From contig JADCRB010000068.1 of the NCBI GenBank assembly GCA_021464245.1, positions 5,259,259-5,323,258 on the forward strand: a DNA stretch of 64,000 nt, in the 5' to 3' direction. This stretch comes from Carallia brachiata. Its lineage: Eukaryota; Streptophyta; Magnoliopsida; Malpighiales; Rhizophoraceae. The notes under the pieces are model-generated. The model saw only the letters and a list, made by a program, of their open reading frames with translations. It was not told where the DNA came from and searched no databases. Shown piece after piece: positions 1-12,499 of the stretch. How positions within the stretch are numbered: the first letter of the stretch is position 1; each line of letters opens with the position of its first letter. The position numbers and the translations under genes were made by a program.

Positions 1-1883
1 CAGACAATAATTCTCTGTTACATACTTACAAGGTACATGCTTTACCATATTTACTTTTAAGTAAATTTACATTATCATGTAATAAAATTAATATATAAAA
101 TTTAAATTATTAGATTATAAAAAATATATTAAATTTTAAAAAAATAATAAATTATTAAATTAATTATATATTTTTTTATATGTCACACATTATATATTTA
201 TATAATTATATTGTTTTTTTTTTTCATCAGCACATTGGTTGTACCATAAATTGCTGACAGTTACTTTTTTGAAGGTATAGAAATCTTCTTAGCCCGGAGA
301 GCTACGTACCCACCCCCATAGTGATCATCTGATTTTGACTTGTGGTCCATGGTGTGCAGTGCAGGGACTGGGACTCTCGAAATTTTTGGTAATTAATTTG
401 TTTGTTGACATCATTTTTCGTTCCTTCACCTTACTTTTATGTTGTCGTTTCAGGGATCAAAGCTTTTCTCTTTCTTTATCTCTCTCTCTGTAATAAACTA
501 ATTATTGATTGAATAACAGTTTCATTTTGTAAATTAATTAATTAACCGGGCACTAAATAAATATATGAAATAATAAATAGAAGTAAAGACCAAAAGAGCC
601 AGTTCCTGTTCTGTTCTGTGAATCACATTTCAGGTCATGTTCCCACGCTAAACAGAAAGGGTCCCCTCTGTCTCTCTCTCTCTCTCTCTCTCTTTGTTCT
701 GTACAATATAATATATAATATGATATGATATCCGCAGGAAGGATTGATAAACTAAACAAATGGGCAGACATTAATTTTTTTTTGTTATTGTCTTTTATTC
801 AGTTTTTTACATGAAAACTGGATTTAATTTGGAAAGGTTTTGGACTTTTGGGAGGATTTCAATTGTCCTCCCTCACCCTCCTCCGGTGCCATTTGATGGG
901 GCTAAGTAGCTTCTCTGTCTCTCATGTATTTTCCTCAAGTTTCTCTGTGAAAAGAAAGAAATTAATGGCTGGCGGAGAAATATAGGATCATAATAAAAAA
1001 TTTTAAAAAAAAAGTATGATCAAGACTTGTTAGAATCATTGGCTTTTTTTTTTTTTCAAGAATCTCTTGTCTGGGTAGGCTGCGGTTTTGCAAGAATAGT
1101 CGCCTCCTACCCTTTTGTCACGGCTGCATTTTTCTACGTGGCACCATTCTCTTGGAGAAGAAGATCGCAATTGTGGGTGTTTATTGTGTGTGTGATTCTT
1201 CTTGCTTTTGTTGATCGTGTAAAGATTGCTTCTTTTTTCGGAGTTCTGCAAGCAAAGAAGGATTCTTTTTTCGCCTATTGGCAAAGATACGCTGAGATGT
1301 ATGTTGGATTTGGTTTCTGTTCAGATTAATTGTGGAGAGCAGGTGAATGTCATTTGTTTCATTGCGAGCAACGAATTTTCTTGTGTCATTTTTGGTGGTG
1401 AAGGTGGTTCTTCACGGTTTTTTACAGTTTTGAGCTTCTGGGTATTCTTTGAAATTAGCGTTTTTGGCGTATGTATGCGTGTGTGCAAGTATTAAGGTGA
1501 GTGGATTGGATTTTTGTAGCTGAATTGTGCTCTGGTCTTCGTCCATGGAGTCATGCTGAAGGAATTTTTTTTTTTACACATAGTCAATAGGGTATGATCA
1601 AGGTACTTTTGGGAGATAATATTTCTTTTTAAAGATCATTCAGGATAGAAATGGGAAAAAAGGTCCTCCCTTGAAGTGTTAAGGATTGCCGGTTTGTGTG
1701 TCAGCATTGGAGAATGCGACCAGTTGCAGTAGAGTTTGATTTTCTGGTTTCTGAGAATTGTTTTTCCTTTGTTCAAGTGGGAACCTTGATATGGTTTGGT
1801 AGGATTGCCAAATGAGTATAGCACAATGAACAAGCTGGTAAGGAGTGTGCTTAGATATGTATTTACAAACGAAGTGTGCTTAG
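1..1883 (+). promoter_or_regulatory. Upstream region and probable 5' UTR of the FAB1 gene
   Basis: This stretch has no coding region I can support. The first 250 bases are AT-rich. A (CT)n tract lies at about 669-692, a common element near plant transcription starts. Pyrimidine-rich sequence at 860-950 would suit a 5' UTR. A good donor (AAG|gtgagt, about 1495) and acceptor-like sites around 1582 and 1728 suggest a 5'-UTR intron before the start codon at 1884. The short reading frames between 1027 and 1905 overlap each other on both strands and look like chance. The exact transcription start cannot be read from sequence. Confidence 0.4.
669..692. repeat. (CT)n microsatellite upstream of FAB1
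   Basis: About twelve CT units, possibly a leader or core-promoter Y-patch element. Confidence 0.85.
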
Positions 1884-4800
1884 ATGGATTCTCCTGACAA
1901 GACATTTTCCGAGCTAGTTGGCTTGTTGAAGTCCTGGATTCCTTGGCGGTCTGAGCCGCCTAATGTGTCAAAGGCTTTTTGGATGCCTGATCAGAGTTGT
2001 AGAGTATGTTATGAGTGTGATTCCCAGTTCACATTATTCAACCGCAGACACCATTGTCGACTTTGTGGCCGCATTTTCTGTGCCAAGTGTACAGCCAACT
2101 CAGTTCCCGTTCCATGTACTGATTCAAGAAAAACCCAGGATGAGTGGGAGAAGATTCGGGTTTGTAATTACTGTTTCAGGCAATGGCATCAAGGCATAGC
2201 TAATTTTAATAATGTATTCCAGGTTCCCTTATTGGATCGTGCCAGTTCATCATCAGTAGCAAGTTCGGCCAGTATTATATCTAGCTGCGCTGCTCACAGT
2301 AATAGTAGCTTCACCACCTTAGGATCAATGCGATACTTTGTCGGGCCTTATCAGCGAGCTCATAGCGGTTCAGGTCCCAGCATGGCTGAAACATCTGAAA
2401 TGGAAAGGAATTTGGTTAAGGAAGGGGAAGTTGTATTGAGAAGAAGCAATGACCTTGTTGCTGATGCAGGGTATCAATCTCGGGGTCAATACACATTCCT
2501 AATGAACAGGTGCAATGAATTTCTAAGTTAGTTTTTTTTTGGTTGTCTGGTGCATGCATAAGACATGAGTAACAATAACAATTGACAGTATGTCTGTTGA
2601 TGGATTTGTGCAGAAGAGTTCTTATGTAGTTTATCAGCGACCATCAGTGGTTCATTCTCCAAATATCGTAAACTAACCCCATTTTTTACAGGATAGTAAA
2701 TTGATTACTTTATTGCCAAAACAATTCATTAAGCGATTCTATTTAAGAATATAAGTACCTTTGTGTGGGAGGATACTTATTCTGCACATAGATGCTTGTA
2801 AACATATATGAGACTATAGTTCAAAATAAATGCATAGGGCTTGGCATATAAGTACTAGCTACTTACTAAATGGTTCTTCCTGGGAGCAGGAGTGATGACG
2901 ATGATGAGGATGATTTTGGTGTATATCATTCTGACTCTGAAACAAGGAATTTTCCTCAAATTAGTCATTATTATCCTCTAGTTGAGTTTGGCTTGAGCAG
3001 TGATGATGGACCACATAAAGCTTGTCTGGAAGGAGAAGCTATCAAGTCAAACATCTCAGGCAGCTCTCCATTAAATGACAATTCTGGCTCCCAAGATTTC
3101 GGAGAGGTTTTGCCCATTGGGAAAAATGATGAGAATAATGTGGATGATGCAGGTGATGCACCTTCTTCTATGTATCCTGGGGAAGAAGGGAACACTGAAC
3201 CTGTAGATTTTGAGAACAATGGACTGCTCTGGCTCCCACCTGAGCCAGAAGATGAAGAAGATGAGAAGGAAGCTGGTTTATTTGACAATGACGATTATGA
3301 TGAGGGGGATGCTGCAGGAGAGTGGGGATGTCTGCGTGCCTCTGGCAGTTTTGGAAGTGGAGAAATTCGTAACAGAGATAGGTCAAGTGAGGAGCACAAG
3401 AAGGCCATGAAGAATGTTGTTGGTGGACATTTCCGGGCCTTGATAGCACAGTTACTGCAGGTAGAGAACGTTCCCTTGAGGGATGAAAATAAAAAAGAAA
3501 GCTGGTTGGAGATTGTCACATCTCTATCGTGGGAGGCTGCTACACTATTAAAGCCAGATATGAGCAAAAGCGGAGGAATGGACCCTGGTGGATATGTGAA
3601 AGTAAAATGTATTGCTTCTGGACACCCTTGTGACAGGTAATTGCTACTGTGATCCAGGTTGTGCAAGATAACACGGTTTATTACTTTGTTCAATAATCTT
3701 GGGCACAACATCTGAACCAGATTTCTCACAAACAGACAGACAAATTGAGAAATCTTTCAGGTTACCTGATAAACAGGATACAAGTTTCAGAGTTTTGACC
3801 TTTTAATTTGATTGCTTGTAACAAACTTATGGCTTTCACCATAACAGAGAAAATACTACTGATGTTGATATTATAACTCATGCACCTGACCATGGGAAAA
3901 CGTTTCTGTTTGAACTCTGGCCAGTGCAATAATTGCTTTGGTGAAAAATCTGGTTAGATCCCATCTGAGAATGATGTCTTCTCTTTTATCACAAGACATG
4001 TTGGGGTAAGAAGTTAAAATTATTTCCATAGCAAAGTAGGGATAGCACCAATTACAGAAAATGAGGGATAGAGTTTAGATTAGTTTGGACATATCCAATG
4101 TAGACCAGCAAATGCTTCAATTGAGAGGAGTGATCAAATCCCACTGGATGACGTGAGGAGAAGGAGAGGTAGACCTAGATTGACTTGGGAATCTTTAGTT
4201 AGGAAGGATTTAGGACGATTAGGTCTCACACCTACATTAGTTCATAATAAAATGGAATGACGAGAAAAGATTCATGTAAGTGACCCCAATTAAACATGGG
4301 ATTAAAGCTTTGTTGTTGTTTTTCTTTTGTTTTTATGTTCAACTAACTTGTATGTGTGAAGTTTTGCATTATAGAGTATTGCAGAACTTTTTCTAGTAGA
4401 ATGAATTTTATTTTCATCTGCTCTTCCCTTTTCAGTCTTTCAGCATATTCTTTTTCTTCAGTTGATTTTGATTGTTTTTCTTCTAGTGTGGTGGTCAAAG
4501 GAGTTGTTTGTAAGAAAAATGTGGCCCATCGTCGAATGACGGCAAAATTAGAGAGACCTCGATTATTGATCCTTGGAGGGGCTCTTGAGTACCAGCGAGT
4601 TTCTAACTACTTGTCAAGTGTTGATACTCTGTTACAGCAGGTTGTGATAAAAAATTCTCATCTCTCTGCCTAAAAATTTACAAGGCCACAGCTATAATGC
4701 TAATGTTTGCCACTTACTGCTTTCTTTGTGGGTAATAATTTTTCTTGTAATCTTTTTGCTTGTTTTCTTCCTTTCTTATGGGGTTTATTCTACAGGAAAT

Positions 4801-7800
4801 GGACCATTTAAAGATGGCAGTAGCAAAGATTGATGCACACCATCCTGATGTCCTTTTAGTAGAAAAGTCGGTTTCACGATTTGCACAGGAGTACCTTCTT
4901 GCCGAGGACATATCTCTTGTTCTCAACATCAAGAGGCCACTTTTAGAGCGAATATCCCTTTGTACAGGTGCTCAGATAGTCCCTTCAATTGACCATCTCT
5001 CCTCTCCAAAATTGGGCTACTGTGAAACATTTCATGTGGAGAAGTTCTTTGAAGATGTCGGTACTGCTGCACAGGGAGGGAAAAGAACAATAAAGACATT
5101 GATGTATTTTGAAGGCTGCCCAAAGCCATTGGGTTTCACTGTAAGCCCTTGAAAGTTAACATTTGGACTTTTATAATATCCTGAGATTTGTCCAAAAACA
5201 AAACTGTGATGTTCAAAATTAATTGTGATGATGATCACAAGGTGTTCATATTGTTTCATAGCAACAAGCAGACAATTTTTAAAGTTTGGCACATTTTTGA
5301 TTGTGTTTATCAGTTGCATAATTGTTTGACAATCCATGCTTATCAGGTTTGGGGGAATATTCTGCGGTTTAATATAGTTGATAATGTTTTGGAGTTATCT
5401 TTCTGGTTGGTCTGTGGAATGGCCAGTGGCCCTAATAGCAATAATATGTACATATTGTCATATCTGTTTGCCTATTTTGAAGACTTGCTAAATTTGGTTA
5501 GATAGGCCTGCTTCGAAGTTTCATTAGCTCTTTTTTCTTTGTATTTGCTTCAGATTTTACTTAGAGGGGCCAATGGGGATGAGTTGAAGAAAGTGAAACA
5601 TGTGGTGCAATATGGGGTTTTTGCAGCATATCACTTGGCCGTGGAGACATCTTTTCTTGCTGATGAAGGAGCGTCCCTGCCAGAACTGCCACTGAAATCT
5701 CCAATAACTGTTGCATTACCGGATAAATCATCAACCATTGAAAGATCCATATCAACTGTGCCTGGTTTTATGGTCCCTGCCATTGAGAAGCTTCAAGGAT
5801 TGCAAACCATTGGTGAACAACAAAGAGCCAACAGTGTTCCTACTGCATGTCTGGCCTCAAGAATCACCAATCTTGAAGGGGAAGTGCTAACTGATGGCCC
5901 CAGCTCGCAAGCTTCTGAACCTACTTCATCTTGTCTTGATTGCACAAAATCTCCCTCTTCCGTTCCTGCTAGAGTGAAAATTTTTTCAGATTCTTACAGC
6001 ACTCTTGAGGAGGCAAAGAAAATTACGTCTGAAGTTCCTCTGGTAGAAGAAATTTCTCCAGCTAATAATGGCTTTGCTGCAATTAGTGATCATCTCAACG
6101 TTAACAGTTCAGGACATTTAAATGTGTTTGAGGCAACCAATTCCCAAAATGGTCTCAGTGAAATTGCTGCTATTCAGCAACACAGTTCAGCGGTGTTAGC
6201 CATACAATCAGATGGTAATAATAATTTCGAGGAAGTAGGTCCAACAAAGGAGGAATTTCCTCCATCTCCTTCAGACTATCAGAGCATTTTGGTTTCCTAT
6301 CTTCTCGGTGTGTATGGAAAGGGACTGTTTGTGAGAGGTCTCATCTCTTTCGGATCAAATACTACGGTAGCTTTGACAAACCTTTGGGTTGGTTTTTGCG
6401 AGATCATTTATTTGATCAGGTAAGATCTCTCTTTCTCGGATATACTTATATGCCTGTTTCTACAGACCTGGGATATGCATTCCACAACTGAACAAACTTA
6501 ATGATATACAGAATTACAGTTGCCACTCTTGTGAGATGCCTTCAGAGGCACATGTTCATTGTTATACCCATCTACAAGGCAGTCTCACCATATCTGTTAA
6601 GAAGCTACCTGAAATACTTTTGCCTGGTGAAAAGGATGGAAAGATCTGGATGTGGCATAGATGCCTGAAGTGTCCCCGAACAAATGGGTTTCCTCCAGCT
6701 ACTCGAAGAGTTGTAATGTCTAATGCTGCCTGGGGCTTATCATTTGGGAAATTTTTGGAGCTCAGTTTTTCTAACCACGCAGCTGCAAGCAGGGTAGCAA
6801 GTTGTGGACATTCTCTGCATAGGGATTGCCTTCGTTTCTATGGGTATTCTTGTCTCTTTATCTTGCCAAGTTTTCAATGAATTAGTTGATATGCTGTTGC
6901 TTTCTTATGGGAAAATAACAATCATAGAGCTCATGCATGTCCCTGATTCCCTGATTCTCATAATTATTTGTTAGCATTTTTCAGAATCAGCATGTTAGTG
7001 TGAGACTGTCGGGCGGTGTAAGTCAGAATACTTGTTTTTGGAAATCGTAGAATGTATGGGTTATTGAATGATCTTGAGTCTGTTGATACCATGGAGCTGA
7101 TTATCAGATTCACTATTGATTGTGTTGATCTGAACAAGGATTATGATATTGAGAGCAAAAAAGTTCACCTCTCTCTCTCTCTCTACCTCCCCCTCCTTCC
7201 CTCCCTCCCTCCTTGTGCAGATTTGGGAAAATGGTTGCTTGCTTTCGGTATGCATCAATTGATGTTCTTTCAGTATATCTTCCACCCCAAAAGCTGGACT
7301 TTGACTTTGAGAACCAGGAATGGGTGCAAAAAGAGACAGAAGAGGTGGATGGAGACAATTTTAGATATTTGAAAAAGTTATCTTTCTCTATTTGTGAGTA
7401 ATTTGTTTTGCTTTATCATGGTAGGTGGTCAACCAGGCCGAGCTCCTATTTTCTGATGTCCTCAATGCTCTAAGTCAAGTTGCAGATAATAGACCCACAG
7501 CAGGGCCAGTTAACAGTTTCATGAAACCTGAAACAAGACGTCTTATTGCAGAACTTGAAGCAATGTTACAAAAGGAGAATGCAGAATTTGAGGTGAGGAA
7601 TTCCGTGTGTATAGGCATTCTGTGAGGCATTTTACCATTTGAAGTTTACAATACTTGGATTCCTGATCATCACAATATATCACCTTTTCATGTTTAAAAT
7701 TTGTCAAGTTAGCATGCAGGCCTCACCGTAAAATCTATTTACCTTCCATCGGTTTACGATACAAAAATTTTCTTCACTATGCCAGTTTCTTGCTGACTCA

Positions 7801-10800
7801 TCATAATTTTCTTCTCTGGCATTTTTCCCACCAATATTCCGCATTTTAAATTTGTATTGAACTATAATGGAAAACTGGCAGAAAAAACAGTCGACTTTTC
7901 ATTTGCTTCTTTCACTATTTAGGTCCTAACCATTCTTGATGTTGTTCAGGAGTTGCTCAAAAAAACTTTGAACAGGGAAGTGAAAAATGGGCAACCTGCC
8001 ATAGACATTCTTGAGATCAACAGATTACGGAGACAGTTAATTTTCCAATCTTACATGTGGGACCACTGCCTTATTTATGCATCCAGGTTAGATAACAACC
8101 TTCGGGATGATTTGAACAACTTGACCTCAGTACATGAGGAGAAACACCCTGCTAATACTGAGATGCTCATGGAGGTTAATGTAATCAATAAGCCAGGATT
8201 AGCAGATGCTACTACTAAGGACTCTGTTTCTGAGGATCCAAAGCTGTTTAACACAATTGATCAGCAAGGAGGATTTCGTAGCAATTCTGACCTGTCAGAC
8301 ACAGTTGATCAGAAAGCAGAAATGGCTCAAAATGTCAACCATGAAACAGAAGAGCAAGCTAATGCTTCTGCTGCCTGTCATCAATCTGACTGTCTGGAAT
8401 CCAGCAGAGACGTTCATGAGTCTCTTTCTAAGGGACCTGCTCCTATCATGAAAAGTTTGTCTGATACCCTTGATGCTGCATGGACCGGTGATTATCACTC
8501 AGGAGTAATACCATCCAAGGATGATGCCAGTGCGCATCCTGATTCAGCCATGGCAGATTCTTCAATAATGGTTGCAGAGGCCCAAAGAATTGATTTGGAG
8601 GACAATGTTGAAGACATTTTACCCGCATTGGCCACTAAGGGCCCTGACAACGCTGAAGATTCTACAAGTTGGTTAAGGATGCCCTTAAATTTTTATCGTT
8701 CTTTGAACAAAAACTTTTTGGGAAGCTCTGATAAACTGGACACGCTGGGAGAGTATAATCCAGTCTATGTTTCATCCTTCAGGGAGTTGGAACTTCAAGG
8801 TGGTGCTAGGCTGCTTCTACCTATGGGTTTGAATGACACTGTAATTCCTGTATACGATGATGAGCCCACAAGCGTTATAGCTTATGCTTTAGCATCATCA
8901 GAATATCATAGGCAACTGAATGATGAGGGGGAAAGAGGAAAAGGCAGTGGGGATTTCAGTTCTTCCTCAAATTTGTTTGATGTAATGGCCTCTCAGTCAT
9001 TTCCTTCTGTTGATGAAGTGTCAAATGACTCTCATAAAAGTCTTGGCTCTCAAGATGACAGCATCTCATCCATGTCAGGATCTCGTAATTCTTTGATCAT
9101 AGACCCACTCGCTTATACAAAGGCTATGCACATCAGAGTTTCATTTGGAGATGATGGACCTATTGGTAAGGTGAGATACACTGTGATTTGCTATTATGGA
9201 AAGCGGTTTGACGCCTTAAGGAGGATATGTTGCCCTTCTGAGCTTGATTTTATAAGGTCCCTTAGTCGTTGTAAAAAGTGGGGAGCTCAAGGTGGCAAGA
9301 GCAATGTCTTCTTTGCAAAAACCTTAGATGATCGGTTTATTATCAAACAGGTCACAAAGACAGAATTGGAGTCATTTATAAAATTTGGTCCTGGATACTT
9401 CAAGTATTTATCTGAATCAATTAGCTCAAGATGTCCAACGTGCCTGGCAAAGATTCTGGGGATATATCAGGTGCTTATTCTAAGACCTAAAGTGCAAGCT
9501 AAGCTAGTTATGAATGGTATTCTTACAGTTTATTGTGACAATTAGCCAAGTCCATTCACCAATTGGCTGCTGTCTATCTTGATGGGACTTATATTTTCAA
9601 TTAACTGCTGGCTGTCATAGTAAGCAACAAAAAATAGGATGCACATTTTATTCATCTTCTTTTGGGTTTAAAAGCCAAAAAAAACGTTTTAGGACGATAT
9701 TTAAATTGCCAACAACTTTAAATTCATCGTAAGTGGACTATTGGTTAAAATAAAAGCTTGTCACCACGTAGCATTTGCTTAAACTCTGAGCAGGTTTAAG
9801 CTCTTCTAAGACCACCAAGTGTCTGCCATTCATCCAGCAAAGGTAACTGTGGGTGTCAAGGCTGTTAGCTGAAATAAATGGTCTCCATTTATCTATTAGT
9901 CTTTCTATTGTTGGCATTTACCTGAGAGAGAAAATAAGGGCAAAAAGAATGGCGTTTGGAGGCATTGAGGATGGAATAAGCCTGAAGTGAAGCAGCTCAA
10001 TAATATGGTGGCACCTTTTCAACTGGTTTCTTCCGAAATTTCTTCTCTTTAAAATCCCTTAAGTAGATATATTAGATGATGTGGTAGTCTCCTGCTGGTT
10101 ACCATACATTTATAATGGAAATAGCTCCACAGGTGATTAAACTTGAGATGGAAATGGGAATGAGTAAAGATTTATTATATTATGTGAAATATATGTTCAT
10201 TTTCAGCTTCTTCCAACATGATTGCATGTGTTGCCTGGAAATTAATTGTTCTTTGGCTTTTCATTGCCAGGTGACATCGAAACATCTGAGAGGCGGGAAA
10301 GAAACCAAAATGGATGTTCTGGTTATGGAGAATCTCCTGTTCGGAAGAAATGTGACCCGCCTTTATGATCTGAAGGGATCTTCACGATCACGGTACAATC
10401 CTGATTCTAGCGGTAGCAACAAAGTTCTTTTAGATCAGAACTTGATTGAAACTATGCCAACTTCTCCAATCTTTGTGGGAAACAAGGCAAAGCGATTGCT
10501 AGAAAGAGCTGTCTGGAATGATACTTCTTTTCTTGCAGTAAGTGATGGAGCTCTGTGTACGCTTCTTCATGCATTCATGTGGCCTTTTCTTTCCATATCT
10601 CCTTTTCCTTTTTGCCCCTATTGTCCTCTTAGGAGTTGCAATGCTTTTGAGAGTATGTAGGTGGTTATCCAGCATTAAAGTAATAGAAAGTCTCTGCTAT
10701 CCATTTTAACATTCTGGTAATCTAATGCAGTCAATTGATGTAATGGATTACTCCTTATTGGTTGGAGTGGACGAACAGAAGCATGAGTTAGTTCTTGGGA

Positions 10801-11057
10801 TCATCGATTTCATGAGACAGTATACTTGGGACAAGCACCTGGAAACATGGGTAAAGGCTTCAGGTATCCTTGGAGGGCCAAAGAATGCGTCTCCAACAGT
10901 GATCTCTCCCAAGCAATACAAGAAAAGGTTCAGGAAAGCCATGACTACTTATTTCCTGATGGTTCCAGATTCGTGGTCCCCTCCATTGATAGCTACTTCC
11001 ACATCTCAGTCTGACTTTTTGGAAGAAACTAGCCAAGGTGGGACTTCAGTTGAATGA
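1884..11057 (+). CDS. FAB1: 1-phosphatidylinositol-3-phosphate 5-kinase FAB1 (PIKfyve type), one-base frame break in exon 5
   Basis: This enzyme phosphorylates PI3P to PI(3,5)P2 on endosomal and vacuolar membranes. Inferred exons: 1884-2509, 2890-3636, 4487-4640, 4796-5140, 5554-6419, 6512-6843, 7221-7344, 7425-7592, 7950-9470, 10271-10537, 10731-11057. That is about 1825 residues with one base restored, matching plant FAB1A/B (about 1750-1800). An N-terminal FYVE zinc finger spans residues 33-100, with WMPD, RRHHCR and CxxC pairs. A chaperonin-like (CCT) segment lies in exons 3-4 (for example LLILGGALEYQR and KRPLLERI). The conserved cysteine-rich part is in exons 5-6. The C-terminal PIP kinase domain has FIIKQ, MDVLVMENLLF, LYDLKGSSRSRY, MDYSLL and GIIDF. 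All exon phases agree except exon 5, which is 866 bases where a multiple of three is required; near 6297 the frame shifts by one base inside a conserved stretch. The first ATG before the FYVE domain is taken as the start. FYVE proteins are many, but the full architecture is specific to FAB1. Confidence 0.95.
4033..4325 (+). mobile_element. 5'-truncated RTE-type LINE relic in a FAB1 intron
   Basis: This lies in the intron between FAB1 exons 2 and 3. One frame, interrupted by three stops, reads as the extreme C-terminus of an RTE-clade reverse-transcriptase polyprotein: APITENEG, then FGHIQCRP, RRRRGRPRLTWESLV, RKDLGRLGL and IHVSDPN. The DNA just after it (gggattaaagctttgttgttg) is the usual 3' end of plant RTE elements with a TTG tail. 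It is in the same orientation as the host gene. It is a dead copy. I saw no target-site duplication. Confidence 0.8.
9471..10270 (+). other. FAB1 intron 9 (800 bases), no further gene
   Basis: The donor is CAG|gtgctt and the acceptor is gccag|GTGACATC. The intron joins kinase exons ending GIYQ and starting VTSK in frame. Nothing else recognisable lies inside it; the reading frame starting at 10115 is only intron read-through into exon 10. Confidence 0.75.
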
Positions 11058-11686
11058 TACTGCGAATTAGCGTGCTTGTACATTTAAATGTGCAGTTTAG
11101 GGAAGTCATCCTGCATTATTTTTTTCTTGTTCATATTATTAAATTGCATTCTTTTGATCGGTATTGATTTCTATTCTTAGCTCAAAAGAGAAGATATAGT
11201 AAATTGTTAGGAGATGTAGAACAAGGCAGTAAAAGCCAGGGGAATATCAACCAGAGGGGTTATAACATATTGGATCACTCCTCTTTCTGAAACTTTTGTA
11301 CCAGAATACTTATTTCGTGCAATGAGCAATGCATCCTGCACATGTAATGCAGGAAAATAGTGATCATATCTCTCTCCTTTTGTTTCTTTGTTTGTTTTTA
11401 TTTGCTCATTGGGTGCTACAGAGTGTTTTGGTTAAACTGGAAACAGCTTTCATTTCTGTCGATTGCGAGTATTTTTGTTTGATTTCCATCAGGATGGAAA
11501 TGCCATACTTTGCCAGGTAAAGAAAGGTGCTTGAAAGGGGGGATGACACGGTTCTTGGATGCTCAAACTCAGTATTACTATTTACATTTTGTAATCATAA
11601 TCCACATTATTACTCGAATTACATAGATAATTTCAGGAATAGTCAAAGGGTCAATTAATCAGCTCAGCTAGCAGAATTTCTTATCA

Positions 11687-12396
11687 TTAAAAGAAGTCAT
11701 CTTTCACAGGAATAACATTGTTGTCAGCTGTACTGATATAATCTCCGCCACCATTGACAATCTGAAGCAGTCTTTGTTGAAGCAGATTAATGATCTCTGC
11801 ATCTCTGCAATTCAATATCATAGATAAAAGAGATGGCCAAAATGTTGATGCATCATTATTATTGTTCTACTTTGACTAGTGAGAGTGACAGATACTTATC
11901 GTAACCTTGAATTATAGGCTCTTCTGGGACACTGTTGGTGAAAGCGAGGGCCTTCATCGTACCCTTCACAAACTATCTCCCCACTGTCATCTATATAACA
12001 AATTATACCCTCAGATCGGTTCTCAAAGACCTGTGCACAGAAGACAATAATCAATTGTTAACATCTCATTAATGGAAACAGCTGACACAAATCACTTTGA
12101 TTTTATTGCATGTAAGATATACATATGTTTATGTATGTATGTATGTTTTGCAACATATCACAGCTTCAGTGACCAGGAACACAGAAGGCAAAGACTAATA
12201 GTGTAAGTGTTTGTTGTAAGAGTACTACCCTGTTGTTCTTGGAGGAGGACTTGACTAGAAGGGCAGGTGCTGCCTTCTTGACTGTAATTTGGCTGTGCTG
12301 AAGCATCAATCTTTTGCCTGCAGGCTTGACTGCTGGGCCAGATTTTTGAACTGGGATAGCAGGAGAAGAGAAGAATGCTACAGCCATTGACAACAT
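11687..12396 (-). CDS. Uncharacterised small plant protein, three exons
   Basis: I do not recognise a domain. Exons on the minus strand are 12396-12229, 12030-11906 and 11804-11687 (168, 125 and 118 bases), giving 136 residues with all phases consistent and canonical GT-AG introns. The N-terminus (MLSMAVAFFSSPAIPVQ, then basic and Ser/Ala-rich) has the look of an organellar transit peptide. Exon 2 carries an acidic Cys-containing motif (IICYIDDSGEIVCEGYDEGP) and exon 3 carries a leucine/glutamine helix (INLLQQRLLQI) and ends NNVIPVKDDFF. The gene is convergent with FAB1, with stop codons about 630 bases apart. From memory an uncharacterised gene, At3g14280, sits beside FAB1B (At3g14270) in Arabidopsis and may be the counterpart; that needs a search. 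Confidence 0.7.
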
Positions 12397-12499
12397 ATGC
12401 TACAGAAAGAACAAGAAGAAGGATAAGGAGAAGAAAAGGAGATAGGAATATAGTATTGATTTGTTGTTTATTCAACTTTAATAGGGGGGGCAGGCACAT

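Noticed and set aside
1027..1495. Overlapping frames in the FAB1 leader
   Set aside because: Lie in the probable 5' UTR on both strands; begin with non-ATG codons or poly-Phe stretches and show no domain.
3295..3729. 144-residue minus-strand frame across FAB1 exon 2
   Set aside because: Antisense of coding sequence with acidic repeats; no domain.
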